A stretch of 45,568 nt of DNA from Euryarchaeota archaeon UBA130 (GTDB lineage: Archaea > Thermoplasmatota > Poseidoniia > Poseidoniales > Thalassarchaeaceae): positions 88,167 to 133,734 of the forward strand of contig DAVY01000015.1 of NCBI GenBank assembly GCA_002505775.1, written 5' to 3'. Made by a program: the position numbers and the translations under genes. Below are positions 30,977-38,932 of this stretch, piece by piece (position 1 is the stretch's first letter; every line of letters begins with the position of its first letter). The notes under the pieces are model-generated. The model was not told where the DNA came from. It saw only the letters and a list, made by a program, of their open reading frames with translations, and made no database searches.

Positions 30977-31885
30977 TTGGAAAATCTGGATGCTAGGATG
31001 CTAGTTGATTTACTAAGAGACAGGATAAGCCCAGATAAGAATTTAGGCCAGCACTTTATTCTCGATGAGAAAGTTATTTCTGAAGCCGTCTCAATGTGTA
31101 ATGACATAGAGAGACAAGTAACCAAAGAATCACATGTTCTTGAAATTGGCCCAGGACCTGGCTCACTTACTCTAGAATTACTCAAAACAGGTGCGAGGGT
31201 AACTGCCCTTGAGATTGATCAGCAGGCAGTAATACACCTTGGGAAGGTATTCGCCGGACTGGAACAAAGACTTTCGGTTTCCCATGTTGATGCACTGTTG
31301 GCCGAATGGCCAAAAGACATAACACATGTAATCGCGAACATTCCTTATGGTATCTCAAGCCCTATTCTAGATAGAATTCAGACTCATCATCAGAAAAATC
31401 CATTCGAGGCAGTGGTCCTGTTAGTCCAAGAAGAGTTCTCGGAGAGAATGTCAATGAACGGTGGACCAAGGAGTATCGGGCCACTGGGACTATCACTTTG
31501 GATGGACTTCGATATCCACATGGGTTCGAAGGTCCATCCTGGAGCATTTTCTCCTCCCCCAAGAGTAAACTCAAGACTGATTATGCTGGAGCCTAGAAAT
31601 GGAGAACCAAGGGTAACTGACAGGAGACTCTTCAAAATGGTTACAAAACACTGTTTTGCAAATAGAAGGAGAAAGATGCGTACCTTACTTTCCAAGCCAC
31701 CTAAGAGGATCAGCAGGATTAAGGGGTGGCACAAGTCTAGGTGGGAGGAAGCAATTGTACAACTTTCTAGTAATCCAATTGATGGGATGAGGGAGGGCTG
31801 GCTCGAATTCAGACCAGATGATTTGCTAATCGAGGAATGGCCGTCTCTATGCGATCACTTCTCTTTATTGAGCCAAGAAAATTGA
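30977..31885 (+). CDS. ksgA: 16S rRNA (adenine1518/1519-N6,N6)-dimethyltransferase KsgA/Dim1
   Basis: A 302-residue SAM-dependent methyltransferase that dimethylates the two adenines of the 3' helix 45 of small-subunit rRNA. KNLGQHFILDEKV is the family N-terminus; LEIGPGPGSLTLELL is the SAM-binding motif I; ANIPYGISSPIL holds the catalytic NxPY; FAPP-like SPPPRVNSRLIML lies in the C-terminal third. The open frame reaches back to 30824 inside DUF655, but the earlier part has no family similarity and overlaps that gene. TTG 30977 with a strong Shine-Dalgarno is chosen; ATG 30998 is the alternative. Confidence 0.95.
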   Translation: MENLDARMLVDLLRDRISPDKNLGQHFILDEKVISEAVSMCNDIERQVTKESHVLEIGPGPGSLTLELLKTGARVTALEIDQQAVIHLGKVFAGLEQRLSVSHVDALLAEWPKDITHVIANIPYGISSPILDRIQTHHQKNPFEAVVLLVQEEFSERMSMNGGPRSIGPLGLSLWMDFDIHMGSKVHPGAFSPPPRVNSRLIMLEPRNGEPRVTDRRLFKMVTKHCFANRRRKMRTLLSKPPKRISRIKGWHKSRWEEAIVQLSSNPIDGMREGWLEFRPDDLLIEEWPSLCDHFSLLSQEN

Positions 31886-31971
31886 TACTCTAGTCATCGC
31901 CTTGATATCTTCCCCCCCTCTCGGGTGGCCACGGCCTGTTACCAGTCCCGTAGGCATTTGAGGTCAAAACA

Positions 31972-33060
31972 ATGGCAAAGAAGGACACTTATTTGGCTCT
32001 CTTGAGGAGAGGAATCGATGAGAATACAGCTCAGATTCTATCTGATGGAGGTATCAAGGTCGGAGACCTAAAGAAAATGGATGAAGACACCCTGATGAAC
32101 AATTACGGGTTGAAGAAAGATATAGCTACTTCAGTAATCGAAGCCGTAAAGTCTGGTCCTAGAACATCCAGTAAGCAGAGATTCCTCGCGGACGTCCTCT
32201 CCAAGGATGGACAAGAGAAAGTGGACAAGATTGAGGAGCAGAGATTCAAGCGTGAGCAGAAGGATTTGCTGGCTGAATTACTGGATAAGAAGGAGCAGCT
32301 GAGGATGGCCAGAGTCGAGGCCTTTAGAAACAAGAAGCTTGTTATGAATCGACTGGGAAAAACAATCGAGTTGATTGTGAAGCTTGAAAATACATTCGAT
32401 GACGAATCAAAGGATGAGCAACGCTCCAAGATAAGGGACCAATTAGAGACAAGGGGCCTCGAGGCTGCCAGGGATCATGAAATGCTGGAGCTAGTTGGAA
32501 CTCCTCAGGATATAGTTGACTTCAGGAGAAAAGTAGCACCTGTGTTGTGCATGTATGCATGCCCCAGCTGTGGAGAGGAGATGGACCCTAGGGGCGGTAA
32601 TCTAATGGATGATATGTCAGATTACGTTTTCATCTGTTGGGAGTGTGAAGAAGAATTCAGATCCCCCATGGCAGAATCAGTGGAACATCAGCTTTCAAAT
32701 GGTTCCAGAATCTCCATCAATCCTCGAATCAAACCAAGATTACCAGTCGTTAAGCCCCCCAAGAAAGTCGACAAATCATCGGTAGTTGAGCTAATGATGA
32801 GAGATCTAGAGTCAACAGGGGCTTCAGCAGAAGAGCTTGAGGCAGCAGTAGAATCAAGCAAGCTTTCAGGTGGATTAATGGATATAGATGATTGGATAGA
32901 TCAGACTCTGGCAGCCAAGGGATACATCCAGGCACAAGAGGATCGTGAAGATTTCATAATTGCTACAGGGGCAGGTGCGACCAAATTTAACAAGTGGATG
33001 AAGAAGGCTGGTTTGCGCTTCAATAAGCAGACTGGTAGGTGGTCCAGAGGCGACTTCTGA
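31972..33060 (+). CDS. Helix-hairpin-helix / coiled-coil / zinc-ribbon protein, unknown function
   Basis: A 362-residue protein with three visible parts. Residues 1-60 resemble a SAM-like/HhH helical domain (DTYLALLRRGIDENTAQILSDGGIKVGDLKKM). Residues about 65-165 are a highly charged coiled coil (EEQRFKREQKDLLAELLDKK). Near residues 190-225 there is a zinc ribbon, CPSCGEEMDP and CWECEEEF (two C-x2-C pairs). The C-terminus is helical and ends with a basic RFNKQTGRWSRGDF. I do not recognise the family. The parts suggest DNA or RNA binding, and the position behind ksgA suggests transcription or ribosome work (inference). Confidence 0.8.
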   Translation: MAKKDTYLALLRRGIDENTAQILSDGGIKVGDLKKMDEDTLMNNYGLKKDIATSVIEAVKSGPRTSSKQRFLADVLSKDGQEKVDKIEEQRFKREQKDLLAELLDKKEQLRMARVEAFRNKKLVMNRLGKTIELIVKLENTFDDESKDEQRSKIRDQLETRGLEAARDHEMLELVGTPQDIVDFRRKVAPVLCMYACPSCGEEMDPRGGNLMDDMSDYVFICWECEEEFRSPMAESVEHQLSNGSRISINPRIKPRLPVVKPPKKVDKSSVVELMMRDLESTGASAEELEAAVESSKLSGGLMDIDDWIDQTLAAKGYIQAQEDREDFIIATGAGATKFNKWMKKAGLRFNKQTGRWSRGDF

Positions 33061-33068
33061 GGAATCGC

Positions 33069-33368
33069 ATGACCGATGAAACACTGTCAATTAGATTTTT
33101 CAGAGGAAAGTCTGAGATCGGAAAATCAATAATTATTGAAAATCTTACCATCTTGGATTTAGCTGAGGATGCAGGAGTAGAAATCCCAAGAAATTGTACT
33201 TCAGGGACATGTGGGACATGTATCGTCAAGCTGATTAGTGGAACTGTCCCGATTCCAGACCAGATACCCCCCGGTCTTGATGAGTACTTGATGAACGAGG
33301 GAGGAATACTTTCTTGTTGCCTATACCCGACTACATCGTGTGAAATTGATATCACTCCTCCAATTTAG
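33069..33368 (+). CDS. 2Fe-2S ferredoxin (plant type)
   Basis: A 99-residue one-electron carrier. The cluster loop is NCTSGTCGTC (C-x4-C-x2-C) and the fourth ligand is in ILSCCLYPT, the plant-type order. An open frame extends to 33039, overlapping the previous gene, but ATG 33069 has GAGG six bases before it and gives the normal length. Partners are unknown; the next gene, only 8 bases away, is a small membrane protein that could anchor it. Confidence 0.9.
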   Translation: MTDETLSIRFFRGKSEIGKSIIIENLTILDLAEDAGVEIPRNCTSGTCGTCIVKLISGTVPIPDQIPPGLDEYLMNEGGILSCCLYPTTSCEIDITPPI

Positions 33369-33376
33369 GTGAAAGA

Positions 33377-33520
33377 ATGGCTGATTTCACTGATACCAGG
33401 TTTCTGGCATTCTTGATATTCGATGTGGTAGCAATATCAATCGCCATCTGGTGGATCACAAGGAAGCTTAAGTCAAAGCTACAGGAAGTAGAGGATAGAA
33501 AGAGCAGGAAGAGAAATTAA
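33377..33520 (+). CDS. 47-residue single-TM microprotein behind the ferredoxin
   Basis: A complete ATG-to-TAA frame of 47 codons. It has a short acidic head (MADFTDTRF), one hydrophobic helix of about 18 residues (LAFLIFDVVAISIAIWWI) and a strongly basic tail (TRKLKSKLQEVEDRKSRKRN), so the C-terminus should be cytoplasmic. AGGTGAA precedes the ATG at a good distance, and the gene starts 8 bases after the ferredoxin stop. No family recognised. The basic tail could hold an acidic ferredoxin at the membrane, an idea from position and charge only. Confidence 0.6.
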   Translation: MADFTDTRFLAFLIFDVVAISIAIWWITRKLKSKLQEVEDRKSRKRN

Positions 33521-33531
33521 ACACAATCCCC

Positions 33532-33825
33532 TCATTCATTCACTGCAGCTGTCCACCTATCAGAATGAGGAATACCGACAACCTCTATGTGACAGGCAAG
33601 AACACCACTCTGACTGCTAATTAACTCCCTCAGAGAAATCAGGTCATCAATACAGCAAGGACAATGCGGGTGTGTAGGCTGAATCCATAGTTGTACAATC
33701 CCTGACTCATCTACGTCGACCCCTCTTAGAATCGACTCATCTGTCAACTCCTTTCCGTGAGGTTCCTTCCTCCCCCGGAGTACTCTGGCAACTCTTCTCT
33801 GTGCGACTTCACGTGCCTTTGTCAT
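33532..33825 (-). CDS. MIP18/DUF59-like protein
   Basis: A 97-residue protein. ESILRGVDVDESGIVQLWIQ, the cysteine segment THPHCPCCIDDLISLRELI, then GVLACHIEVVGIPHSDRWTA have the order of MIP18/DUF59 domains (a beta strand, a Cys-containing loop and helix, a final V-E-V strand and a W-T motif). Such proteins help iron-sulfur cluster assembly. The match is by pattern only and the extra cysteines (CPCC) are unusual. ATG 33825 is used: it lies one base after the stop of the M24 peptidase gene; the frame continues upstream to 33858 within that gene. Confidence 0.55.
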   Translation of the reverse strand: MTKAREVAQRRVARVLRGRKEPHGKELTDESILRGVDVDESGIVQLWIQPTHPHCPCCIDDLISLRELISSQSGVLACHIEVVGIPHSDRWTAAVNE

Positions 33826-33826
33826 C

Positions 33827-35128
33827 TTACCACTCCGTGTAAACTGGGAAGGAATCACCCGCAGTTAGGCACTCCATTCCTTCAGAAGATCTGAACCACG
33901 TATCTTCATTCCCAATCGATCCTTCAGGATGGATAACCTTGGGCTCAACAGCCATCGTCCCGCCTTTGGGCAATGGCCTATCGAAGCCTCTAGCTACAAC
34001 AGGAGTTTCATCAAGCTCTAGTCCAACTGAATGCCCGAGGAAGCTAGACTGATCCTTCCCCATCCCCATTAGATTTTCAGAGTGACCCATTTCACTAGCA
34101 AGAGAGTAACCAATTTCCCATGCCTTTGAGCAATTATCCCCCTTCCCCAGTGAGGTAACCACCGCCTTTCGTACTTCAACCATGTCTTCTAACCTAGAAT
34201 GCCAAAGCTCACTAATCTTTCCGGCACTGAAAATCCTCGTACAATCAGATACATACCCCCTGTGAAGATGGACGATATCGACTAGCACTGGCTCATTCTC
34301 CCTAACTTTTCTGAAACCAGCTCCAAGGGATGAGATTGGGCTAGCACCAAGTCCGCCAATGGCAGAGTCGAAATATGAAGGGACAGAACCCGATGGACCA
34401 GAGGCGATGACAACTCTATCGCAGTCCATAGGCCATTTTCTCATCCTTATCCTACCTCCAAAACCTAAATCCCTACTAATACTGTCTGCAACGGATGCAA
34501 TCTCAAGCTCGGTCCTCCCAAGCCCTCCGTAATCCTCAACAGCTTGGAACATTCTCTTGTTTATGTCCCCACTCTCCTTCAGCATCTCAATCTCCCACTT
34601 CGATTTCTCCTCTCTAAGGGAATACAGTATTTGCGTACAGTCATTAATTTCCCCCTCCATCGAGGATATCTTGTTGTTAATGAATGACCATCTTTCGACC
34701 GGAACCTTTCCTAGAAGCATTGCAGGTTTTTCTGTATTACCACATCTTCTCAAAGAATCTTCTAGCTCACTCATTCTGGGCTGTTTTGATATTTGATGAG
34801 GAGAGGCACTTCCGCCAGATTCATACTTGGCTCTATCAAGTGATCGCCTGACCCAATGAGTATTTTCAATACCAGAACCATCCGCCCCAATCAAGAAAAT
34901 TCCATTCTGTCTACCTCCAGTAAGCCAGTACAGCTCTACTGGATCGTCAATCATAGCGCTCTTGATCCCATTTTCAGCAAGAGCTTTTGAGAGCCTCTCT
35001 TGACGATTTGATAACTCAGAGACAGGGACTCTCCAATCCTGGCCATCCGGTCCGGATATCAAACCAACGTCCCACTCCACGTGCCTCTTCCGGGCCTCCT
35101 CATCAAAGGTATTTGGGATGATGGACAC
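33827..35128 (-). CDS. M24 family peptidase (Xaa-Pro aminopeptidase/dipeptidase type)
   Basis: A protein of about 433 residues with a creatinase-like N-terminal domain (RLSKALAENGIKSAMIDDP, VELYWLTGGRQNGIFLIG) and a pita-bread catalytic domain. The five metal ligands are recognisable: Asp in LVDIVHLHRG, Asp in YVSDCTRIF, His in LGHSVGLELDE, Glu in MAVEPKV and Glu in GNEDTWF. It should cleave dipeptides or peptides with proline in second position, in the cytoplasm. The frame can start from TTG 35143, which overlaps the pgk ATG; GTG 35128 is preferred. The MIP18-like gene follows one base after the stop. Confidence 0.88.
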   Translation of the reverse strand: MSIIPNTFDEEARKRHVEWDVGLISGPDGQDWRVPVSELSNRQERLSKALAENGIKSAMIDDPVELYWLTGGRQNGIFLIGADGSGIENTHWVRRSLDRAKYESGGSASPHQISKQPRMSELEDSLRRCGNTEKPAMLLGKVPVERWSFINNKISSMEGEINDCTQILYSLREEKSKWEIEMLKESGDINKRMFQAVEDYGGLGRTELEIASVADSISRDLGFGGRIRMRKWPMDCDRVVIASGPSGSVPSYFDSAIGGLGASPISSLGAGFRKVRENEPVLVDIVHLHRGYVSDCTRIFSAGKISELWHSRLEDMVEVRKAVVTSLGKGDNCSKAWEIGYSLASEMGHSENLMGMGKDQSSFLGHSVGLELDETPVVARGFDRPLPKGGTMAVEPKVIHPEGSIGNEDTWFRSSEGMECLTAGDSFPVYTEW

Positions 35129-35142
35129 GAAGTGGAACCCCA

Positions 35143-36444
35143 ATGGCCATAGGTGAGAGTGCTCTGGGGCCCCTCGTGACAGGAGTTCTGTCGCTTGATG
35201 ATGTCTCTCTGGACGGTAAAGTTGTACTGCTTAGGGTGGATGTCAATTCTCCGATGAATCCGGAGAACATGGAATTCCTAGACGATCGGAGATTCACTGA
35301 ATTTCTGCCCACTCTAGATGATCTGTCTTCGTCTAAGGTTGTGATTATTTCTCACCAGTCAAGGCCTGGAAAATTAGATTTCACATCAACGGAACCTCAC
35401 TCCAAATTACTATCCAGATTAACAGGAAGAAAGGTTGATTTCGTTCCCGATGTCTGTGGAGAGTCTGCAATCAAAGCCATAAAATCCATGGAAAATGGGG
35501 ATGTACTATTTCTAAATAATGTCAGAATGCTGGACGAAGAGAATTCAATGAAAAAGGCAAGCCAGCAAGAACTCGCCAAATCTGAGATTGTAAGAAAACT
35601 CTCCTCAGTCGCAGACGCATACGTCACAGATGCATTCGCCACGGCTCACAGAAGCTCTCCATCACTCACTGGGTTCACTAACGAGATTCCCTGTATAGCT
35701 GGAAGATTGATGAAAAGAGAAATTAACGCTCTCAGGACCGCGGTTTATGATCCCCCTAGGCCATATGTAGCGATTCTAGGAGGGATCAAGTGTGATGACT
35801 CACTCAGAGTAGCAAGAAACCTAATTCAGAACGACTCGATTGACAGAATCGCAATGGTTGGCGTGGTTGGAAATCTAATGCTATGGGCATCGGGCCATGA
35901 CATAGGAGAAGGAAATAGGGAATTCATCAGAAAATCTCTGGGAGAAGCTTTCGATGAAACTTGGCAAGACTCCGAAAAACTAGTATCCGAATATCAGTCC
36001 CTCCTTTTCCTTCCTTCGGATTTAGCTATAGAAGACGGTGGGACAAGGAAGAACATAGGGCTTGATGATCTACCAACCAATTTTCCTATCTATGACATAG
36101 GCATAGACACTATGATGAGGCTTAGGCCCCTATTAATGGAAGCAAATTGCCTACTTTGGAATGGCCCAGCATCCTACTTTGAGAAGTCAGAATTCGCATA
36201 TGGGACGGTTGAGATAATGAATATGTTCACCGAGGCAACCGGAGTAACAATCGTAGGAGGTGGACACACAAGTGCTCTCTTCAATCAGAGGGGGAATGCA
36301 GATCAGGTTAGTCACAACAGTACTGGCGGGGGATCTGTACTAACGATGCTTTCTGGTGGTGTTATGCCAGTTTTCGAATCCTTGGAAGCCTCCGATAATA
36401 AGTTCAGGCCACTTCTTCGGTCACTTGGAATTAGCAAGGAATAA
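35143..36444 (+). CDS. pgk: Phosphoglycerate kinase, archaeal type
   Basis: A 433-residue glycolytic/gluconeogenic enzyme interconverting 1,3-bisphosphoglycerate and 3-phosphoglycerate with ADP/ATP. Substrate-binding motifs are VVLLRVDVNSP, ISHQSRPGK (archaeal form of SHLGRP), AYVTDAFATAHR and GFTNEIPCIAGRLM; the nucleotide domain has VAILGGIKCDDSLRV, LLWNGPASYFE and VGGGHTSALF. The last has His where bacterial enzymes have Asp (GGGDT), as in other archaeal proteins. Start ATG 35143 overlaps the possible TTG of the divergent peptidase; GTG 35176 would still keep the whole domain. Phosphoglycerate mutase lies at the end of the window. Confidence 0.95.
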   Translation: MAIGESALGPLVTGVLSLDDVSLDGKVVLLRVDVNSPMNPENMEFLDDRRFTEFLPTLDDLSSSKVVIISHQSRPGKLDFTSTEPHSKLLSRLTGRKVDFVPDVCGESAIKAIKSMENGDVLFLNNVRMLDEENSMKKASQQELAKSEIVRKLSSVADAYVTDAFATAHRSSPSLTGFTNEIPCIAGRLMKREINALRTAVYDPPRPYVAILGGIKCDDSLRVARNLIQNDSIDRIAMVGVVGNLMLWASGHDIGEGNREFIRKSLGEAFDETWQDSEKLVSEYQSLLFLPSDLAIEDGGTRKNIGLDDLPTNFPIYDIGIDTMMRLRPLLMEANCLLWNGPASYFEKSEFAYGTVEIMNMFTEATGVTIVGGGHTSALFNQRGNADQVSHNSTGGGSVLTMLSGGVMPVFESLEASDNKFRPLLRSLGISKE

Positions 36445-36450
36445 CAATGG

Positions 36451-36524
36451 AGCCACTGGGGAGATTTGAACTCCCGGCCTTCTGATTACGAATCAGATGC
36501 TCTACCAGGCTAAGCTACAGTGGC
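36451..36524 (-). tRNA. tRNA-Thr (CGT anticodon)
   Basis: The minus strand folds as a complete tRNA. The acceptor is GCCACTG/CAGTGGC, the D-arm is GCTT...GAGC, the anticodon stem TCTGA/TCAGA holds the loop TTCGTAA with anticodon CGT (codon ACG, Thr), the variable loop has five bases, and the T-arm is GGGAG TTCAAAT CTCCC. The discriminator is T, as in archaeal tRNA-Thr. The genomic copy lacks the CCA end and has no intron. TTCTCTTATTCCC about 29 bases upstream could serve as the TATA box. Confidence 0.95.
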
Positions 36525-36643
36525 TTCGGCGCATCCAGATGACAGATGGGAATAAGAGAATCGGTTTTCGAGTCTGGCCATCAATCGCACACATTTCACA
36601 GAAGCCGTAGACAACACTAAGTCTGGTACCTCGATGGGAGAAC

Positions 36644-37237
36644 ATGGATGAAAAGCCCCAAGACGAAGTTCCTGCTTCCGGAACTTTGGAAGGAACAACA
36701 ACCAATGCCCCACAACAGAATGTTCAGAATGCCTTTGGACAGAACGTAGTTTACGTAAGACAGAAGTCACAAATCCCAAAGGTTTTCGGAGCTCTTATGA
36801 TGATTTACGGAGTTATTGTTGGCTTGATTGGAATACTAGGGGTTTTTGCAACTGGGGGGGTAATCAGTGATTACGAAAACGCTGGAATAGAAATATCAGG
36901 ACTGCAGACTGCTTGGTTCTACATCTCTGCAATCGGCAGTGGACTCATTGTTTCAGGAGCCGTGGCATACGGAGGGTATGAGACTTTCAACTACAAGAGA
37001 AGAGGGGTCATGATAGGACTAGGAGCAGTTGCTTTTGGATTCGTCTTATCTCTCGGAGATACAGCTATTACAGGGGACATCGTTCAACAGTTTCTAGACT
37101 CAACAGGCGAAGCCGAGGTAGAAGGATTGGGGGCACTTGTTGCTGGTGTTGGGGTCGTCATGTCTATCGTCTGCTCGGCAATATGCGGACTCTTGGTAGC
37201 TATCCCACTACTCGCATCTGGTAACGATTTAGAATGA
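36644..37237 (+). CDS. Four-TM membrane protein, unknown function
   Basis: A 197-residue protein. A polar head of about 45 residues rich in Gln, Asn, Pro and Thr is followed by four hydrophobic helices (VFGALMMIYGVIVGLIGILGVF, WFYISAIGSGLIVSGAVAYGG, RRGVMIGLGAVAFGFVLSL, ALVAGVGVVMSIVCSAICGLL). Between the third and fourth is an acidic external loop. I recognise no family. It is isolated by the tRNA on the left and a small membrane protein gene on the right. Confidence 0.7.
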   Translation: MDEKPQDEVPASGTLEGTTTNAPQQNVQNAFGQNVVYVRQKSQIPKVFGALMMIYGVIVGLIGILGVFATGGVISDYENAGIEISGLQTAWFYISAIGSGLIVSGAVAYGGYETFNYKRRGVMIGLGAVAFGFVLSLGDTAITGDIVQQFLDSTGEAEVEGLGALVAGVGVVMSIVCSAICGLLVAIPLLASGNDLE

Positions 37238-37300
37238 GGCTATCCCAAACTAAGGTGAACTATCAAGGGTCACTTTGAAACTCATAAGCGGTGATTTTCT

Positions 37301-37486
37301 GTGTTTTTTTTCACCAAATACATTGAGGGGTATAGAGAGGCAATGAGGAATATAGATGCATTGAATACCTCTCCCATTCTAAAAGGGATAGGTAAGACTC
37401 TGACAACTCTGAAGTTATTGATGGATATGGGGATTATTATTGCACTTCTCGCTATAGCGCTATGGAAGCTCCCGGGTCTTCTATAG
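37301..37486 (+). CDS. Small membrane protein, unknown function
   Basis: A 61-residue frame starting at GTG 37301, with an amphipathic N-terminal half (YIEGYREAMRNIDALNTSPIL) and one hydrophobic helix at the end (MGIIIALLAIALWKLPGLL). An ATG at 37343 is an alternative. CTCATAAGC (about 37279-37287) could be a TATA element, but the spacing is short for this start. No family recognised; the evidence is length, hydrophobicity and position after the four-TM gene. Confidence 0.45.
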   Translation: MFFFTKYIEGYREAMRNIDALNTSPILKGIGKTLTTLKLLMDMGIIIALLAIALWKLPGLL

Positions 37487-37488
37487 AC

Positions 37489-38892
37489 TCAAGAAAGGTC
37501 TGTTCCTAGTATTAGCTTGCCCAAATCCAACATAGATCCAATTCTTGAATCTACATCAGTGAGTATCATCTCTAGAGCTTTCCGACTCCGGCCCTCGGCC
37601 CTCATTACCAGTATCGGTTCTGTGTTACTTGGCCGACAGAGGTACCACCCATCCTCGTAACGAACCCTGATTCCATCCACCTCTGAATATTCCATGTCAG
37701 AAAATGAATCTACAATTTCCCTCATAACATCATCCCTGTTACCAATTAGGGGGATTTTCACTTCATCTGTAGAAGGGTAATTTGGCAAATCATCGAATCT
37801 CTCAGAAAATTTCACTCCTCCACTGCTAGGCGATGGATCCCTGCCTACAATCTCCAGAAGTCTCAAGGCGTTGTAAATTGAATCGTCAAATCCGGGCCAC
37901 CTGTCATTAAGGAAGAAATGACCTGACATTTCTCCTGCCATAGGGGACATTGGATTATCCCTAAGTGTCTTTTTCATGAAAGAGTGACCGGTCCTAACCA
38001 TCACTGGTATTCCTCCTGAGTCCTCAATGCACTCTTCAAGTGCCATGCTACACTTCACATCATAGAAGACTCTTCTAGCCTCTTCTTCGGAATCCAAGTC
38101 TACGGATGACAACAGGTCCTTGACAAAGATCGACATTAGTCTATCAGGATGGATGAAAAGCCCCTTTTCGTCAACAACGCCAATCCTATCTCCATCTCCA
38201 TCCATTCCTATGCCGAACTCGCAACTATTTTCGATTACTGCTGAAGACAAGTCCATCATGTTCTCCTTCCTAGTCGGATCAGGAGGGTGATGGGGGAATG
38301 AACTATCCCAAGTACAGTGGACGGGGATGACTTCTGCACCAATTCTTTCCAGAGCCTCCACAGCCAGAGGTCCGGGAACCGCGTTTCCGCAGTCCAGGGC
38401 AACTCTGACCCGCCTCTTGGGTCTTCCAGCATTAGACACTATGACATCGAGATACAAATCTTCAAACTCGCCCATAGGAACAATACTCCCCTTTCCCTTC
38501 CTAAATTTCCCAGATTCCATGGTTCTCCGCAAATCCTGAATTTCTTCACCTGCCACCGGAAGAGTGCCTTTGCATATCTTGAAGCCGTTATACTCAGGTG
38601 GATTATGACTTGCGGTAATCATTACCGAGACATCCACATCAAGATCCATTGATGCCCTATACAGAACACCAGTGGTGGTGACTCCCAAATCCATCACATC
38701 GCATCCTGAATTGATTATGCCATTCAAGAACGACTCATGCAATTCTGGTCCGGAATCACGTATGTCCCTCCCTACAGCGACACAATTAGCACCAAAATGA
38801 GAAACTAAAGCCCTGCCTAATTCATTGGCAAAATCAGGGGTCAACTCATCCCCATAGATGCCCCTGATGTCGTACGCCTTGAACACACTCAC
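37489..38892 (-). CDS. Phosphomannomutase/phosphoglucomutase
   Basis: A protein of about 467 residues of the alpha-D-phosphohexomutase family. VFKAYDIRGIYGDEL is the N-terminus, TASHNPPEYNGFKI contains the catalytic phosphoserine, GMDGDGDRIGVVDE the metal loop, GEMSGHFFLNDRWPGFDDSI the sugar-specificity loop (GEMSGH, typical of the PMM/PGM subgroup) and CRPSNTEPILVMRAEG the phosphate site. It interconverts mannose- or glucose-1- and 6-phosphates and feeds nucleotide sugars for surface glycans. The frame extends to GTG 38916; GTG 38892 gives the usual family start and is preferred, without a clear ribosome-binding site. Confidence 0.92.
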   Translation of the reverse strand: MSVFKAYDIRGIYGDELTPDFANELGRALVSHFGANCVAVGRDIRDSGPELHESFLNGIINSGCDVMDLGVTTTGVLYRASMDLDVDVSVMITASHNPPEYNGFKICKGTLPVAGEEIQDLRRTMESGKFRKGKGSIVPMGEFEDLYLDVIVSNAGRPKRRVRVALDCGNAVPGPLAVEALERIGAEVIPVHCTWDSSFPHHPPDPTRKENMMDLSSAVIENSCEFGIGMDGDGDRIGVVDEKGLFIHPDRLMSIFVKDLLSSVDLDSEEEARRVFYDVKCSMALEECIEDSGGIPVMVRTGHSFMKKTLRDNPMSPMAGEMSGHFFLNDRWPGFDDSIYNALRLLEIVGRDPSPSSGGVKFSERFDDLPNYPSTDEVKIPLIGNRDDVMREIVDSFSDMEYSEVDGIRVRYEDGWYLCRPSNTEPILVMRAEGRSRKALEMILTDVDSRIGSMLDLGKLILGTDLS

Positions 38893-38932
38893 ATACTTGG
38901 CCCCATGATTATACACCTAAGCGTTGCCGACT

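Noticed and set aside
30790..31185. 131-codon minus-strand frame across the DUF655/ksgA junction
   Set aside because: It is antisense to two conserved genes and its composition is that of a shadow frame.
36451..36524. tRNA gene as a possible integration (att) site
   Set aside because: No partial duplicate of the tRNA end and no integrase gene are visible in the window.
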